Assembly: GCF_016888515.1 (NCBI RefSeq) | Contig: NZ_JAFEJK010000001.1 | Span: 558,001-622,000, forward strand | DNA from: Shimia biformata | GTDB lineage: Bacteria; Pseudomonadota; Alphaproteobacteria; Rhodobacterales; Rhodobacteraceae | Reading direction: 5' to 3' | DNA: 64,000 nt | Shown: positions 36,562-44,624 of the stretch, piece after piece | How the letters are laid out: the number at the start of each line of letters is the position of its first letter | How positions within the stretch are numbered: the stretch's first letter is position 1 | The notes under the pieces: generated by a model | Database searches by the model: none | The model's input: the letters and a program-made list of their open reading frames with translations, nothing else | What the model was told of the DNA's origin: nothing | Position numbers and translations under genes: made by a program

Positions 36562-37896
36562 ATGAAACGTTACTTGGTATTTTTGGCATGGCTGGCAGCA
36601 ACAGCCCTGCCGGTGCGCGCGGCCGAGCAGGTCACGAGCTTTACGCTGGACAACGGCATGGACGTAGTCGTTATCGAAGACCACCGCGCGCCGGTCGTGA
36701 CCCACATGGTCTGGTATCGTGCTGGGTCGGCGGATGAGACCCCAGGGGTCTCAGGCGTGGCTCATTTTCTGGAACACCTGCTGTTCAAGGGCACCGACAC
36801 GTTGAAACCGGGCGAGTTTTCCGAACGAGTGGCGGCAAACGGCGGTACGGATAACGCTTTTACCTCGAATGATTTTACCGGCTACTTCCAGCGCGTCGCC
36901 AATGACCGGCTGGAACAGATGATGGCGATGGAGGCCGACCGTATGGTCAACCTGCGCCTCAGCGAAGCCGATATCCTGACCGAACGCGACGTTATCATCG
37001 AGGAACGCAACCAGCGGACCGAAAACAGCCCCGGCGCATTGATGCGGGAACAGATGAACGCGGCGCTCTATATGAACCATCCCTATAGCGTGCCGATCAT
37101 CGGTTGGCGCCACGAGATGGAGCGGCTGACATTGCCGGACGCGCTGGCCTATTATCAAGAGTTTTATGCCCCGAATAATGCCATTCTGGTGGTTGCGGGC
37201 GATGTCTGGCCGGATGAGGTGAAGGCGCTGGCGGACAAGTACTATGGCGTCATACCTGCCAATCCCGACCTGCCCGAGCGGGTGCGCACTACTGAACCGC
37301 GCCATTTGGCCGAACGCCGCCTGATCATGCGGGATGCGCGTGTGGCGCAGCCCTATGTAACGCGGTCTTATCTGGCTCAGGAGCGCGACCCTGGCGCCCA
37401 GCGCGAGGCGGCTGCATTGACATTGCTTGCCGAGGTTCTTGGTGGTGGCGTGACTTCGGTTCTGTCGGAAAAGTTGCAGTTTGAACGTCAGATTCTGGTT
37501 TACTCTGGCGCGTTCTATCGTGGCGTGTCACTGGATCGCACCAGCTTTGACTTAACCGTTGTCCCGGTGCCCGGCGTCTCGCTGCAAGAGGCGGAAGATG
37601 CGATGGATCAGGTAATCACGGAGTTCCTGGAAACTGGAGTTGATGAAGGCCAGCTTGCGCGCATCAAAACCCAGATGCGGGCCTCGGAAATTTATGCGCG
37701 CGACAGCGTTGACGGGATGGCCAATCGCTATGGTCGTGCGCTGAGTTCGGGTCTGACCATCGAGGACGTGATGGCGTGGCCCGACATCGTGCAGTCGATT
37801 ACCTCGGACGAGGTGATGGCTGCCGCGAGAACGGTCTTTGACAGGAACAAATCGGTCACCGGCTGGCTGATGTCGGATACGGAGGTGTCGAAATGA
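36562..37896 (+). CDS. M16-family zinc metallopeptidase, active subunit
   Basis: ATG 36562 gives 444 residues with a signal peptide (cleavage near RAA, about residue 21). The inverted zinc motif HFLEH (His68, Glu71, His72) and the distal EERNQR glutamate at 147-148 are all present. M16 peptidases form clam-shell heterodimers with an inactive partner, and the next gene supplies one. It probably acts in the periplasm. The two genes overlap by four bases (ATGA). Confidence 0.93.
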   Translation: MKRYLVFLAWLAATALPVRAAEQVTSFTLDNGMDVVVIEDHRAPVVTHMVWYRAGSADETPGVSGVAHFLEHLLFKGTDTLKPGEFSERVAANGGTDNAFTSNDFTGYFQRVANDRLEQMMAMEADRMVNLRLSEADILTERDVIIEERNQRTENSPGALMREQMNAALYMNHPYSVPIIGWRHEMERLTLPDALAYYQEFYAPNNAILVVAGDVWPDEVKALADKYYGVIPANPDLPERVRTTEPRHLAERRLIMRDARVAQPYVTRSYLAQERDPGAQREAAALTLLAEVLGGGVTSVLSEKLQFERQILVYSGAFYRGVSLDRTSFDLTVVPVPGVSLQEAEDAMDQVITEFLETGVDEGQLARIKTQMRASEIYARDSVDGMANRYGRALSSGLTIEDVMAWPDIVQSITSDEVMAAARTVFDRNKSVTGWLMSDTEVSK

Positions 37897-39191
37897 TCCG
37901 GTTTGTGCTGACAATTGTCGCTTTCCTCGCTGCTGTCCCGGCTTTGGCCGAGATCAAGATCAAGGAAGTCACCTCGCCGGGCGGGATCACTGCATGGCTG
38001 GTCGAAGAACACTCGATCCCCTTCGTTGCGCTCGAATTGCAATGGCGGGGCGGCACCACGCTGGATCCGGAAGGCAAAACCGGCGTCACCAACCTGATGA
38101 TGGGGCTATTGGAAGAGGGATCGGGGGAACTTGATTCCCGTGCCTTCGCGCGCGAGGTCGAAGAGCTTGCTGCCAGCTTCAGCTATCGCGGCTATCGTGA
38201 CGCGGTCACTGTATCGGCCCGATTCCTGACCGAAAACCGCGATGCCTCGGTCAGCCTGCTGCGCAAGTCGATAATCGAACCGTCGTTCCCTGATGAGGCG
38301 ATTGAACGGGTGCGCGGGCAAGTTCTTTCCATCATTCGCTCGGACTTGTCCGATCCTAGCGAGATCGCAAGCCAGAGTTTCAACAGGCTTGCCTTTGGTG
38401 ACCACCCCTATGCCAACCCCACCAACGGCTACGAGGACACCGTGGCAGCGTTGACGCGGGACGACATCGTCGCGGCACATCAGGCGGTGATGGCAAAGGA
38501 CAACCTGTTTGTCGGCGTCGTGGGTGACATCACCGAAGCCGAGCTGGGCGCGATGCTGGACGATCTTCTCGGTGACCTGCCCGAGACCAGCGCCCCGCCC
38601 CCCACCCGCGCTGAGGTCGCATTCGAAGGCGGAACGACTGTTGTCGAATTCGACACGCCGCAATCGGTTGCCATTTTCGGTCACGAAGGCCTAAAGCGCG
38701 ACGATCCCGATTTCTTTGCTGCCTACCTTCTGAACCAGATCCTGGGTGGTTCCGGGTTCGACAGCCGCCTCATGACAGAAGTGCGCGAGAAGCGCGGGCT
38801 CACTTATGGCGTCTATTCTTTCCTGGTACCGATGGACCATGCCGAGCTTTACATGGGGCAGGTCAGTTCGGCCAATGACCGGGTGGCCGAGGCGATCGAG
38901 GTGATCCGGGTTGAATGGGCGCGAATGGCCGAAAATGGACTTACCGATGAAGAACTGGCCAAGGCAAAAAGCTATCTTACCGGGGCTTATCCCCTGCGGT
39001 TTGATGGCAATGGGGCGATTGCCAGCATTTTGGTCGGGATGCAGGCCGAGGGGCTGCCGCTTGATTATGTCGCAACCCGCAATGACAAGGTGAATGCGGT
39101 CACGCTGGACGACGTGAACCGGGTCGCGCGGGAATTGCTGCGCCCTGAGAAGCTGCATTTCGTGGTGGTCGGAAAACCCGAAGGGGTGTGA
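37893..39191 (+). CDS. M16-family peptidase-like protein, zinc motif missing
   Basis: A 432-residue protein with a signal peptide (cleavage near ALA, residue 19). The expected HxxEH position reads GVTNLMMGLLEEGSG, with no zinc-binding histidine pair. The substrate-binding Arg/Tyr segment MTEVREKRGLTYGVYS of M16B partner subunits is kept. It is therefore the non-catalytic half of a heterodimer with the product of 36562-37896, rather than a decayed gene. Confidence 0.93.
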   Translation: MIRFVLTIVAFLAAVPALAEIKIKEVTSPGGITAWLVEEHSIPFVALELQWRGGTTLDPEGKTGVTNLMMGLLEEGSGELDSRAFAREVEELAASFSYRGYRDAVTVSARFLTENRDASVSLLRKSIIEPSFPDEAIERVRGQVLSIIRSDLSDPSEIASQSFNRLAFGDHPYANPTNGYEDTVAALTRDDIVAAHQAVMAKDNLFVGVVGDITEAELGAMLDDLLGDLPETSAPPPTRAEVAFEGGTTVVEFDTPQSVAIFGHEGLKRDDPDFFAAYLLNQILGGSGFDSRLMTEVREKRGLTYGVYSFLVPMDHAELYMGQVSSANDRVAEAIEVIRVEWARMAENGLTDEELAKAKSYLTGAYPLRFDGNGAIASILVGMQAEGLPLDYVATRNDKVNAVTLDDVNRVARELLRPEKLHFVVVGKPEGV

Positions 39192-39249
39192 CGTCTGCGC
39201 GATACGATCCCGTTTCACCCTCGGATTGCCGGGTTCAAAAACCAATACA

Positions 39250-39277
39250 AAGGGCGGCGCTTTTTGATGCCGCCCTT
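39250..39277. terminator. Bidirectional intrinsic terminator
   Basis: Arms AAGGGCGGC and GCCGCCCTT enclose a 10-base loop containing five T. It lies between the M16 pair (plus) and the ALDH16 gene (minus); A-rich sequence on the left and ATTTG on the right fit use from both sides. Confidence 0.85.
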
Positions 39278-39286
39278 ATTTGTCGT

Positions 39287-41632
39287 TCACTCGCCGTATG
39301 GCACCCAGATATTCTTGACCTCGGTCGCTGCCTGAAGGAAATCCCGGCCTTCGCCGGCCGCGCCAAACCAGTCGCGGGTCTGGCCGTTGTTGACCCAGGT
39401 GCGCTTGATGTTGCCGGCGCTGGCCTTTTCGATGTCCCGTGCCAGGTCGGTTGACGAAAAGCTCCAGACCGCGTCAACGTCAAGGTGACTTGCCAGCGGT
39501 TTTGCAAGTTCGCCATGCGCGCCCGTCAGGATGTTGACCACACCCGCAGGCACGTCCGAAGTCTCGAGCACTTGGTAGAAATCGGTTGCCGCCAGGGGGA
39601 AAGGTTCTGACGCGATCAGAACCGCGCGGTTGCCCATCGCAATGGCCGGTGCCATTACCGAAACCAGACCCAGAAGCGGCAGGTCGTCGGGGCAGAATGC
39701 GCCGATGACGCCAACCGGCTCTTTCATCGCCAGCGCCACGCCCCGGATCGGGACGCCATGTGCCTGCCCGTCATATTTGTCGGCCCAGGCCGCATAGGTG
39801 AACAGGCGGCGGATCGACGTGTCGACCTCTTTCGCGCCATTGCGTCCGCCGTTCAGCGCGTTGATACGGGCAGCGAACTCATCTGCTCGGGCCGACAGGT
39901 TTTCTGCAATGTAGTATAGAATCTGTGCCCTCAAGTGGCCGGTGGTCTTGGCCCAGCCAGACGCCGCATGTGCCGCCTCAACAGCGTTTCGGATGTCCTT
40001 TCGGTTGGCGATTGGTGCCTGGCCAAGAAGCGCGCCGGTGCGCGAATAAACATTGGCCGAATAGCCACCGTCGGGCCGCGCCTGTTTGCCGCCGATATAC
40101 ATCTTGGCCGTGCGGTCCAGCGGGTCCGTAGGGCCCTTGTCGCCCTTGAAGGCTTCGATCGTAGTCAACGGCCTGGTCTTGCCCTTTGGCTTGGTATAGG
40201 CCGAAAGGCCCTCCCATCCGCCTTCGCGTCCAAAGCCGCTTTCACGCACGCCGCCAAAGCCGGCAGCCGCGTCAAACAGGTTGGTGGCATTGACCCAGAC
40301 CACACCCGCGACCAGCTTGGGCGCGATATCCAGCGCCAGGTTCACGTTCTCGGTCCACAGCGTTGCCGCCAGCCCGTATCGGGTGTTGTTGGCCAGTGCC
40401 ACGGCCTCACCAGGGGTGCGGAATGTGGTCGAGACCAAGACAGGACCGAAAATCTCTTCCTGCATCAGGCGGTCGGACGGCGCCAGCCCGGTGATCAGGG
40501 TTGGTGGGTAGAAACAGCCTTCGACCGGCATGTCGATCGGGGCATGATAAACCTCGCCTGCTTCGTTTGCGGCTACCATGTCGGTGATCGTCTTCAACTG
40601 CACCGGATCGACGACCGCGCCGACGTCGATGCATTTGTCCAGCGGATTGCCCATGCGCAGACCCGCCATGCGTGCCTTCAGCCGGTCATGGAACCGGTCG
40701 GCGATGCCTTCCTGCACCAGAAGGCGTGACCCGGCGCAGCAGACCTGACCCTGATTGAACCAGATTGCGTCAACCAGCCCTTCGATGGCTGAGTCAATGT
40801 CAGCGTCGTCAAAGACGATGTAGGGTGATTTCCCTCCGAGTTCGAGCGTCAGGGACTTGCCCGATCCGGCTGTTGCCTCGCGGATACGGCGACCGACCTC
40901 CGTCGATCCCGTGAAGGCGATCTTGTCGATGCCGGGATGATTGACGATCATCTCACCCACAGCACCGTCGCCGGTGACGATATTTACGACACCATCGGGC
41001 AGCCCGGCCTGCTGGCAGATATCGGCAAACAACAATGCGGTCAGCGAAGTGTATTCGGCAGGCTTCAGAACGACAGTGTTACCCATTGCCAGCGCCGGAG
41101 CGACCTTCCAGGCGAGCATCAGCAAGGGAAAGTTCCACGGGATGATCTGACCGCAGACACCAATTGCCTCGCGGTCAGGCAACTCGGACTCCATCAACTG
41201 GGCCATGCCCGCGTGATAATAGAAGTGGCGTTGGACGAGGGGGATGTCGATGTCCCGGCTTTCGCGGATCGGCTTGCCGTTGTCCAGGGTTTCAAGAACA
41301 GCGAACAGGCGGGAGTGCTTCTGCAGCAATCGCGCGATGGCATAGAGATAGCGCGCGCGGCCATGGCCACCCAGCTTTTGCCACTTGGCCTGCGCCTTGC
41401 GTGCCGCGTCAACGGCGGCGTCCACATCCGATTGGGTCGCTTGTGTCAGGGTCGCCAGCGTCTCGCCGTTGGCCGGGTTCTGGCTTTTGAAGCCTTTGCC
41501 CGTTTCGGTGAAGGCACCATTGATAAAATGGCCAAATTTCGCGCCCTGATCGACGATCCATGCCAGAGCGTCCTCAGCGCTTTCTGGTGCGGGGCCGTAA
41601 TCCATGCTGTCGAAGATTTCTTTCACGGTCAT
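39287..41632 (-). CDS. ALDH16-type double-domain aldehyde dehydrogenase
   Basis: The 781-residue protein carries two ALDH domains. The first (residues 30-500) is complete: Asn167 (PWNFP), Lys190, Glu264 (LELGG) and catalytic Cys298 (GQVCCAGSR). The second (about 510-781) keeps the fold (AFCPDDLPLLGL, VVNILTGAHGEL) but lacks the catalytic Cys and Glu. This is the ALDH16 arrangement, in which the second domain is structural. It starts 14 bases after the deoC stop. Acetaldehyde or another aldolase product is the likely substrate. Confidence 0.93.
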   Translation of the reverse strand: MTVKEIFDSMDYGPAPESAEDALAWIVDQGAKFGHFINGAFTETGKGFKSQNPANGETLATLTQATQSDVDAAVDAARKAQAKWQKLGGHGRARYLYAIARLLQKHSRLFAVLETLDNGKPIRESRDIDIPLVQRHFYYHAGMAQLMESELPDREAIGVCGQIIPWNFPLLMLAWKVAPALAMGNTVVLKPAEYTSLTALLFADICQQAGLPDGVVNIVTGDGAVGEMIVNHPGIDKIAFTGSTEVGRRIREATAGSGKSLTLELGGKSPYIVFDDADIDSAIEGLVDAIWFNQGQVCCAGSRLLVQEGIADRFHDRLKARMAGLRMGNPLDKCIDVGAVVDPVQLKTITDMVAANEAGEVYHAPIDMPVEGCFYPPTLITGLAPSDRLMQEEIFGPVLVSTTFRTPGEAVALANNTRYGLAATLWTENVNLALDIAPKLVAGVVWVNATNLFDAAAGFGGVRESGFGREGGWEGLSAYTKPKGKTRPLTTIEAFKGDKGPTDPLDRTAKMYIGGKQARPDGGYSANVYSRTGALLGQAPIANRKDIRNAVEAAHAASGWAKTTGHLRAQILYYIAENLSARADEFAARINALNGGRNGAKEVDTSIRRLFTYAAWADKYDGQAHGVPIRGVALAMKEPVGVIGAFCPDDLPLLGLVSVMAPAIAMGNRAVLIASEPFPLAATDFYQVLETSDVPAGVVNILTGAHGELAKPLASHLDVDAVWSFSSTDLARDIEKASAGNIKRTWVNNGQTRDWFGAAGEGRDFLQAATEVKNIWVPYGE

Positions 41633-41646
41633 GAGTATCGGTCCTG

Positions 41647-42639
41647 TCAGGCCATCGCGTGGCGGTAGTTGGCGGAATAGCTGCCGGTGACGTGGTGTTC
41701 CAGTTGGCGTTCGATATCACCCAGCAGCGATGAGGCACCAAAGCGGAACAAGTCGGGTTCCAGCCAGCGGTTGCCAAGTTCATCCTTCATCAAGGACAGA
41801 TAGACCAGCGCGTCCTTGGCCTTCGATATCCCGCCGGCGGGCTTGTATCCGACGCGGTAGCCTGTGGCCTGGAAATACTCTCGGATCGCGCGGATCATCA
41901 CCAGCGACACGGGCAGGGTGGCGTTCACGCTTTCCTTGCCGGTAGAGGTCTTGATGAAATCCGCCCCGGCCATCATGCAGACAAGCGAGGCGCGCGCGAC
42001 GTTGCGCAGCGTGCCCAGTTCGCCAGTGGCAAGGATCGCTTTCACATGCGCTTCGCCGCAGGCCTCACGAAATGCCTTCATTTCATCATAGAGTGCCTGC
42101 CAGTTCCCTTGCAGCACGTGGCGGCGGGTAATGACGATGTCGATTTCTTCAGCCCCGGCCGCAACGCTTTCCTCAATCTCTTTCACCCGCAGGTGAAAGG
42201 GGGACAGCCCGGCGGGAAAGCCGGTTGAAACGGCGGCAACCGGGATACCCGACCCTTGCAGCGCGTCGACGGCAGTCGGGACCATGTCGTGATAGACGCA
42301 CACCGCGCCGGTGGTCAGGCCGGTCATGCCAAGCGCATCGAGGATGTCGGCGCGCACGGGTTGTTTTGCCTTGGCGCACAAGCGGCGCACTCGGCCTTCA
42401 GTATCGTCACCCGCCAGCGTGGTCAGGTCTATACAGGCGATGGCCCGGCACAGCCACGCGGCCTGGTAATCCTTCTTTACCGAACGCCGCCCCGGAAGCG
42501 TCGCCGCACGGCGCTCGATCGCGGAGGTATTCGCCTGCACCCGACGCACCCAGTCGAGATCCAGTGCCATGCCGGGATTGCGCGGTTCCAGCGTCTGCGG
42601 CAGCTGGTGAATGTCACTTGTCGTGGTCTGGCTGGTCAT
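41647..42639 (-). CDS. deoC: Deoxyribose-phosphate aldolase
   Basis: ATG 42639 after an AGGGGGTGG site gives 330 residues, longer than E. coli DeoC (259) and close to the animal enzyme. The Schiff-base lysine is Lys230 (FIKTSTGK), Lys266 (GYKPAGGI) is the partner lysine, and Asp167 (EIDIVI) completes the site. It cleaves 2-deoxyribose-5-phosphate to glyceraldehyde-3-phosphate and acetaldehyde. The coupled ALDH16 could oxidise that acetaldehyde. Confidence 0.94.
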   Translation of the reverse strand: MTSQTTTSDIHQLPQTLEPRNPGMALDLDWVRRVQANTSAIERRAATLPGRRSVKKDYQAAWLCRAIACIDLTTLAGDDTEGRVRRLCAKAKQPVRADILDALGMTGLTTGAVCVYHDMVPTAVDALQGSGIPVAAVSTGFPAGLSPFHLRVKEIEESVAAGAEEIDIVITRRHVLQGNWQALYDEMKAFREACGEAHVKAILATGELGTLRNVARASLVCMMAGADFIKTSTGKESVNATLPVSLVMIRAIREYFQATGYRVGYKPAGGISKAKDALVYLSLMKDELGNRWLEPDLFRFGASSLLGDIERQLEHHVTGSYSANYRHAMA

Positions 42640-42766
42640 CGCCACCCCCTGTTCACGTCTTTGATCAAGCGTGTCACGCGGCCCTTGCCTTTTCAAGCGC
42701 CGGTTCGGGTGGGCTTGAACAGAATTTGTCCATTTGGTCAATAAAATTCGATCCGAAAGCTGCAAT

Positions 42767-42781
42767 TGCGAACCATTCTCA
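42767..42781. promoter_or_regulatory. Fur/Mur-like box 1 of the metal ABC operon
   Basis: TGCGAA, three bases, TTCTCA: five of six positions are symmetric. It resembles the 6-3-6 form of alphaproteobacterial Fur/Mur sites. It lies just upstream of the -35 element of the operon promoter. Confidence 0.5.
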
Positions 42782-42787
42782 CAATTG

Positions 42788-42816
42788 TTGACTTAGTTGA
42801 GAATAAGTCGCATATT
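42788..42816 (+). promoter_or_regulatory. Promoter of the metal ABC operon
   Basis: TTGACT (42788-42793), 17 bases, then CATATT (42811-42816). Transcription would begin near 42823, ahead of an AGGAGG ribosome site at 42831. Inverted arms GACTTA (42790-42795) and TAAGTC (42804-42809) also overlap this promoter. Confidence 0.55.
42798..42812. promoter_or_regulatory. Fur/Mur-like box 2 of the metal ABC operon
   Basis: TGAGAA, three bases, GTCGCA, lying between the -35 and -10 elements. It shares the pattern TTGnGAAnnAnTCnCA with box 1, and the two centres are 31 bases apart (three helical turns). Binding here would block RNA polymerase. Confidence 0.5.
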
Positions 42817-42842
42817 CATTTCAGCGAAACAGGAGGTCCCTC

Positions 42843-43805
42843 ATGCGATTCTCGCGTCGTTCGATTCTTGCTCTGGGTGCGGCTAGTGCCGTGTCTGCAG
42901 GCACGCCTGTATGGGCGTCCGGGCGGCTGTCGGTTGTTGCCACCACCGGCATGATCGCTGATGCAGCGCGGCAGGTTGGCGGAGACCTTGTTGAAGTGAA
43001 GGGCTTGATGGGGCCGGGGGTTGATCCCCATGCCTATCGCCAGACCCGAAGCGATATCGTTGCCATGACTCGCGCAGACCTTGTGCTGTGGCACGGGTTT
43101 TATCTCGAAGCGCAAATGGAGGACTTTTTCCACAAACTGGAAAAACGCGGCACTGTTGCGGCCGTGGCCGAGGGTCTTCCGCGCGACGTGCTGCGCAGCC
43201 ATGAGGATTACGCCGACAAGTTCGACCCGCATGTCTGGATGGTGCCCGAGCTTTGGGCGATGGTGGTGGAACAGGTGCGCGACGCGCTGATTGGCGTCGA
43301 CCCGGCCAATTCCGCCACCTATCAGGCCAATGCCGCCAACCACATTGCGGATATTGCGCAGCTTGCCGATTATGCGCGCAGCGCAACCGCCACCATTCCT
43401 GACGCGCAGCGTGTTCTGCTGACGGCCCATGACGCCTTTGGCTATTTTGGCGCGGCTTACGGGATCGAGGTGATGGGTGTCCAAGGCATCTCGACCGAAT
43501 CCGAGGCCGGTTTGAACCGGATCGGTGAACTGGTCGATCTTCTGGTTGCCCGTAATATCGGCGCTGTTTTTGTCGAAAGCTCTGTCTCGGATCGCAACAT
43601 GCGGGCCCTGATCGAAGGCGCGGCTGCCAAGGGGCACGAGGTCATGGTCGGGGGCGAGCTTTTTTCGGATGCGATGGGAGAACCGGGAACGTATGAGGGC
43701 ACTTATATCGGCATGATCGACCATAACGTGACGACGATTGTCGCGGCGCTTGGCGGTGATGTGCCAGCGCGCGGGTTGAACAACAAATTGTCGGCCGGGA
43801 GTTAA
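42843..43805 (+). CDS. Mn/Zn ABC transporter substrate-binding protein (TroA/PsaA family)
   Basis: A 320-residue cluster A-I solute-binding protein with a Tat-like twin-arginine start (RFSRRSILALG). Predicted metal ligands are His63 (DPHAY), His130 (DPHVW), a Glu at 219 or 221 (STESEAG) and Asp293 (MIDHN). The His-His-Glu-Asp set is the manganese-binding type (PsaA, MntC) rather than the His-rich ZnuA type. It is the first gene of a four-gene operon behind Fur/Mur-like boxes, which favours manganese. Confidence 0.9.
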   Translation: MRFSRRSILALGAASAVSAGTPVWASGRLSVVATTGMIADAARQVGGDLVEVKGLMGPGVDPHAYRQTRSDIVAMTRADLVLWHGFYLEAQMEDFFHKLEKRGTVAAVAEGLPRDVLRSHEDYADKFDPHVWMVPELWAMVVEQVRDALIGVDPANSATYQANAANHIADIAQLADYARSATATIPDAQRVLLTAHDAFGYFGAAYGIEVMGVQGISTESEAGLNRIGELVDLLVARNIGAVFVESSVSDRNMRALIEGAAAKGHEVMVGGELFSDAMGEPGTYEGTYIGMIDHNVTTIVAALGGDVPARGLNNKLSAGS

Positions 43806-43808
43806 GTC

Positions 43809-44615
43809 ATGAGTGTCGAACTGGCGGCAAACATGGGCACCGTCCCCGAGGTCGAAGCCCTAGACCACAGCCCGCTGGCAGTACGTGGCCTGACGGTCAG
43901 CTATGGTCAGAAACCCGCCGTTTTCTCTGTCGACATGACGATTCAGCCCGGCTCGATGACCGCGATCATCGGCCCGAACGGTGCAGGTAAGTCGACGCTG
44001 TTGAAGGCCGCCTTGGGGATCATCAAGCCACTGTCGGGGCAGGTATTTTGTTTCGGCAAGCCACTGGCACAATTGCGCGACCGGATTGCATACGTACCGC
44101 AGCGTGCCAGTGTCGATTGGGATTTTCCGACCCGCGCCATCGACGTGGTGCTGATGGGCCTTTACCGAGAGCTGGGTCTGTTGCGCATGGTTCGTCCGGC
44201 GCATCGCGAACGCGCCATGGCGTGTCTTGATCGTGTCGGCATGGCCGATTTCGCGGACCGGCAGATCGGACAGTTGTCCGGGGGGCAGCAACAGCGGGTC
44301 TTTCTGGCCCGCGCATTGGCGCAGGATGCCGATCTCTATCTTCTTGACGAACCCTTTGCCGGGGTCGATGCCGCCACGGAAAAGGCAATCATCCACGTCC
44401 TGTCCCACCTGCGCAGAAACGGCAAAACCGTTGTCGCGGTGCATCACGACCTGGCTACGGTCCGTGACTATTTCGACCGGGTGTTCATCATCAACACCCG
44501 CAAAGTCGCCGAAGGTTCGGTCGAGACCGCATTTACCGAGGACACGTTGCAAATTGCCTATGGCGGGCGGCTGGCGACCGGACAGATCGACCAGTTGGGT
44601 CTGGTCGTGGGCTGA
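43809..44615 (+). CDS. Mn/Zn ABC transporter ATP-binding protein
   Basis: A 268-residue ATPase with Walker A GPNGAGKST, signature LSGGQQQRVFLARAL and Walker B LYLLDEPFAGVD. The N-terminus has an extra 20 residues before the domain. It starts three bases after the binding-protein stop. It powers import together with two separate permeases encoded downstream. Confidence 0.93.
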   Translation: MSVELAANMGTVPEVEALDHSPLAVRGLTVSYGQKPAVFSVDMTIQPGSMTAIIGPNGAGKSTLLKAALGIIKPLSGQVFCFGKPLAQLRDRIAYVPQRASVDWDFPTRAIDVVLMGLYRELGLLRMVRPAHRERAMACLDRVGMADFADRQIGQLSGGQQQRVFLARALAQDADLYLLDEPFAGVDAATEKAIIHVLSHLRRNGKTVVAVHHDLATVRDYFDRVFIINTRKVAEGSVETAFTEDTLQIAYGGRLATGQIDQLGLVVG

Positions 44616-44624
44616 CCCGGTCCC

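Noticed and set aside
37893-39191. The second M16 gene as a decayed pseudogene
   Set aside because: The frame is intact, the signal peptide and Arg/Tyr segment are conserved, and loss of the zinc motif is normal for the partner subunit.
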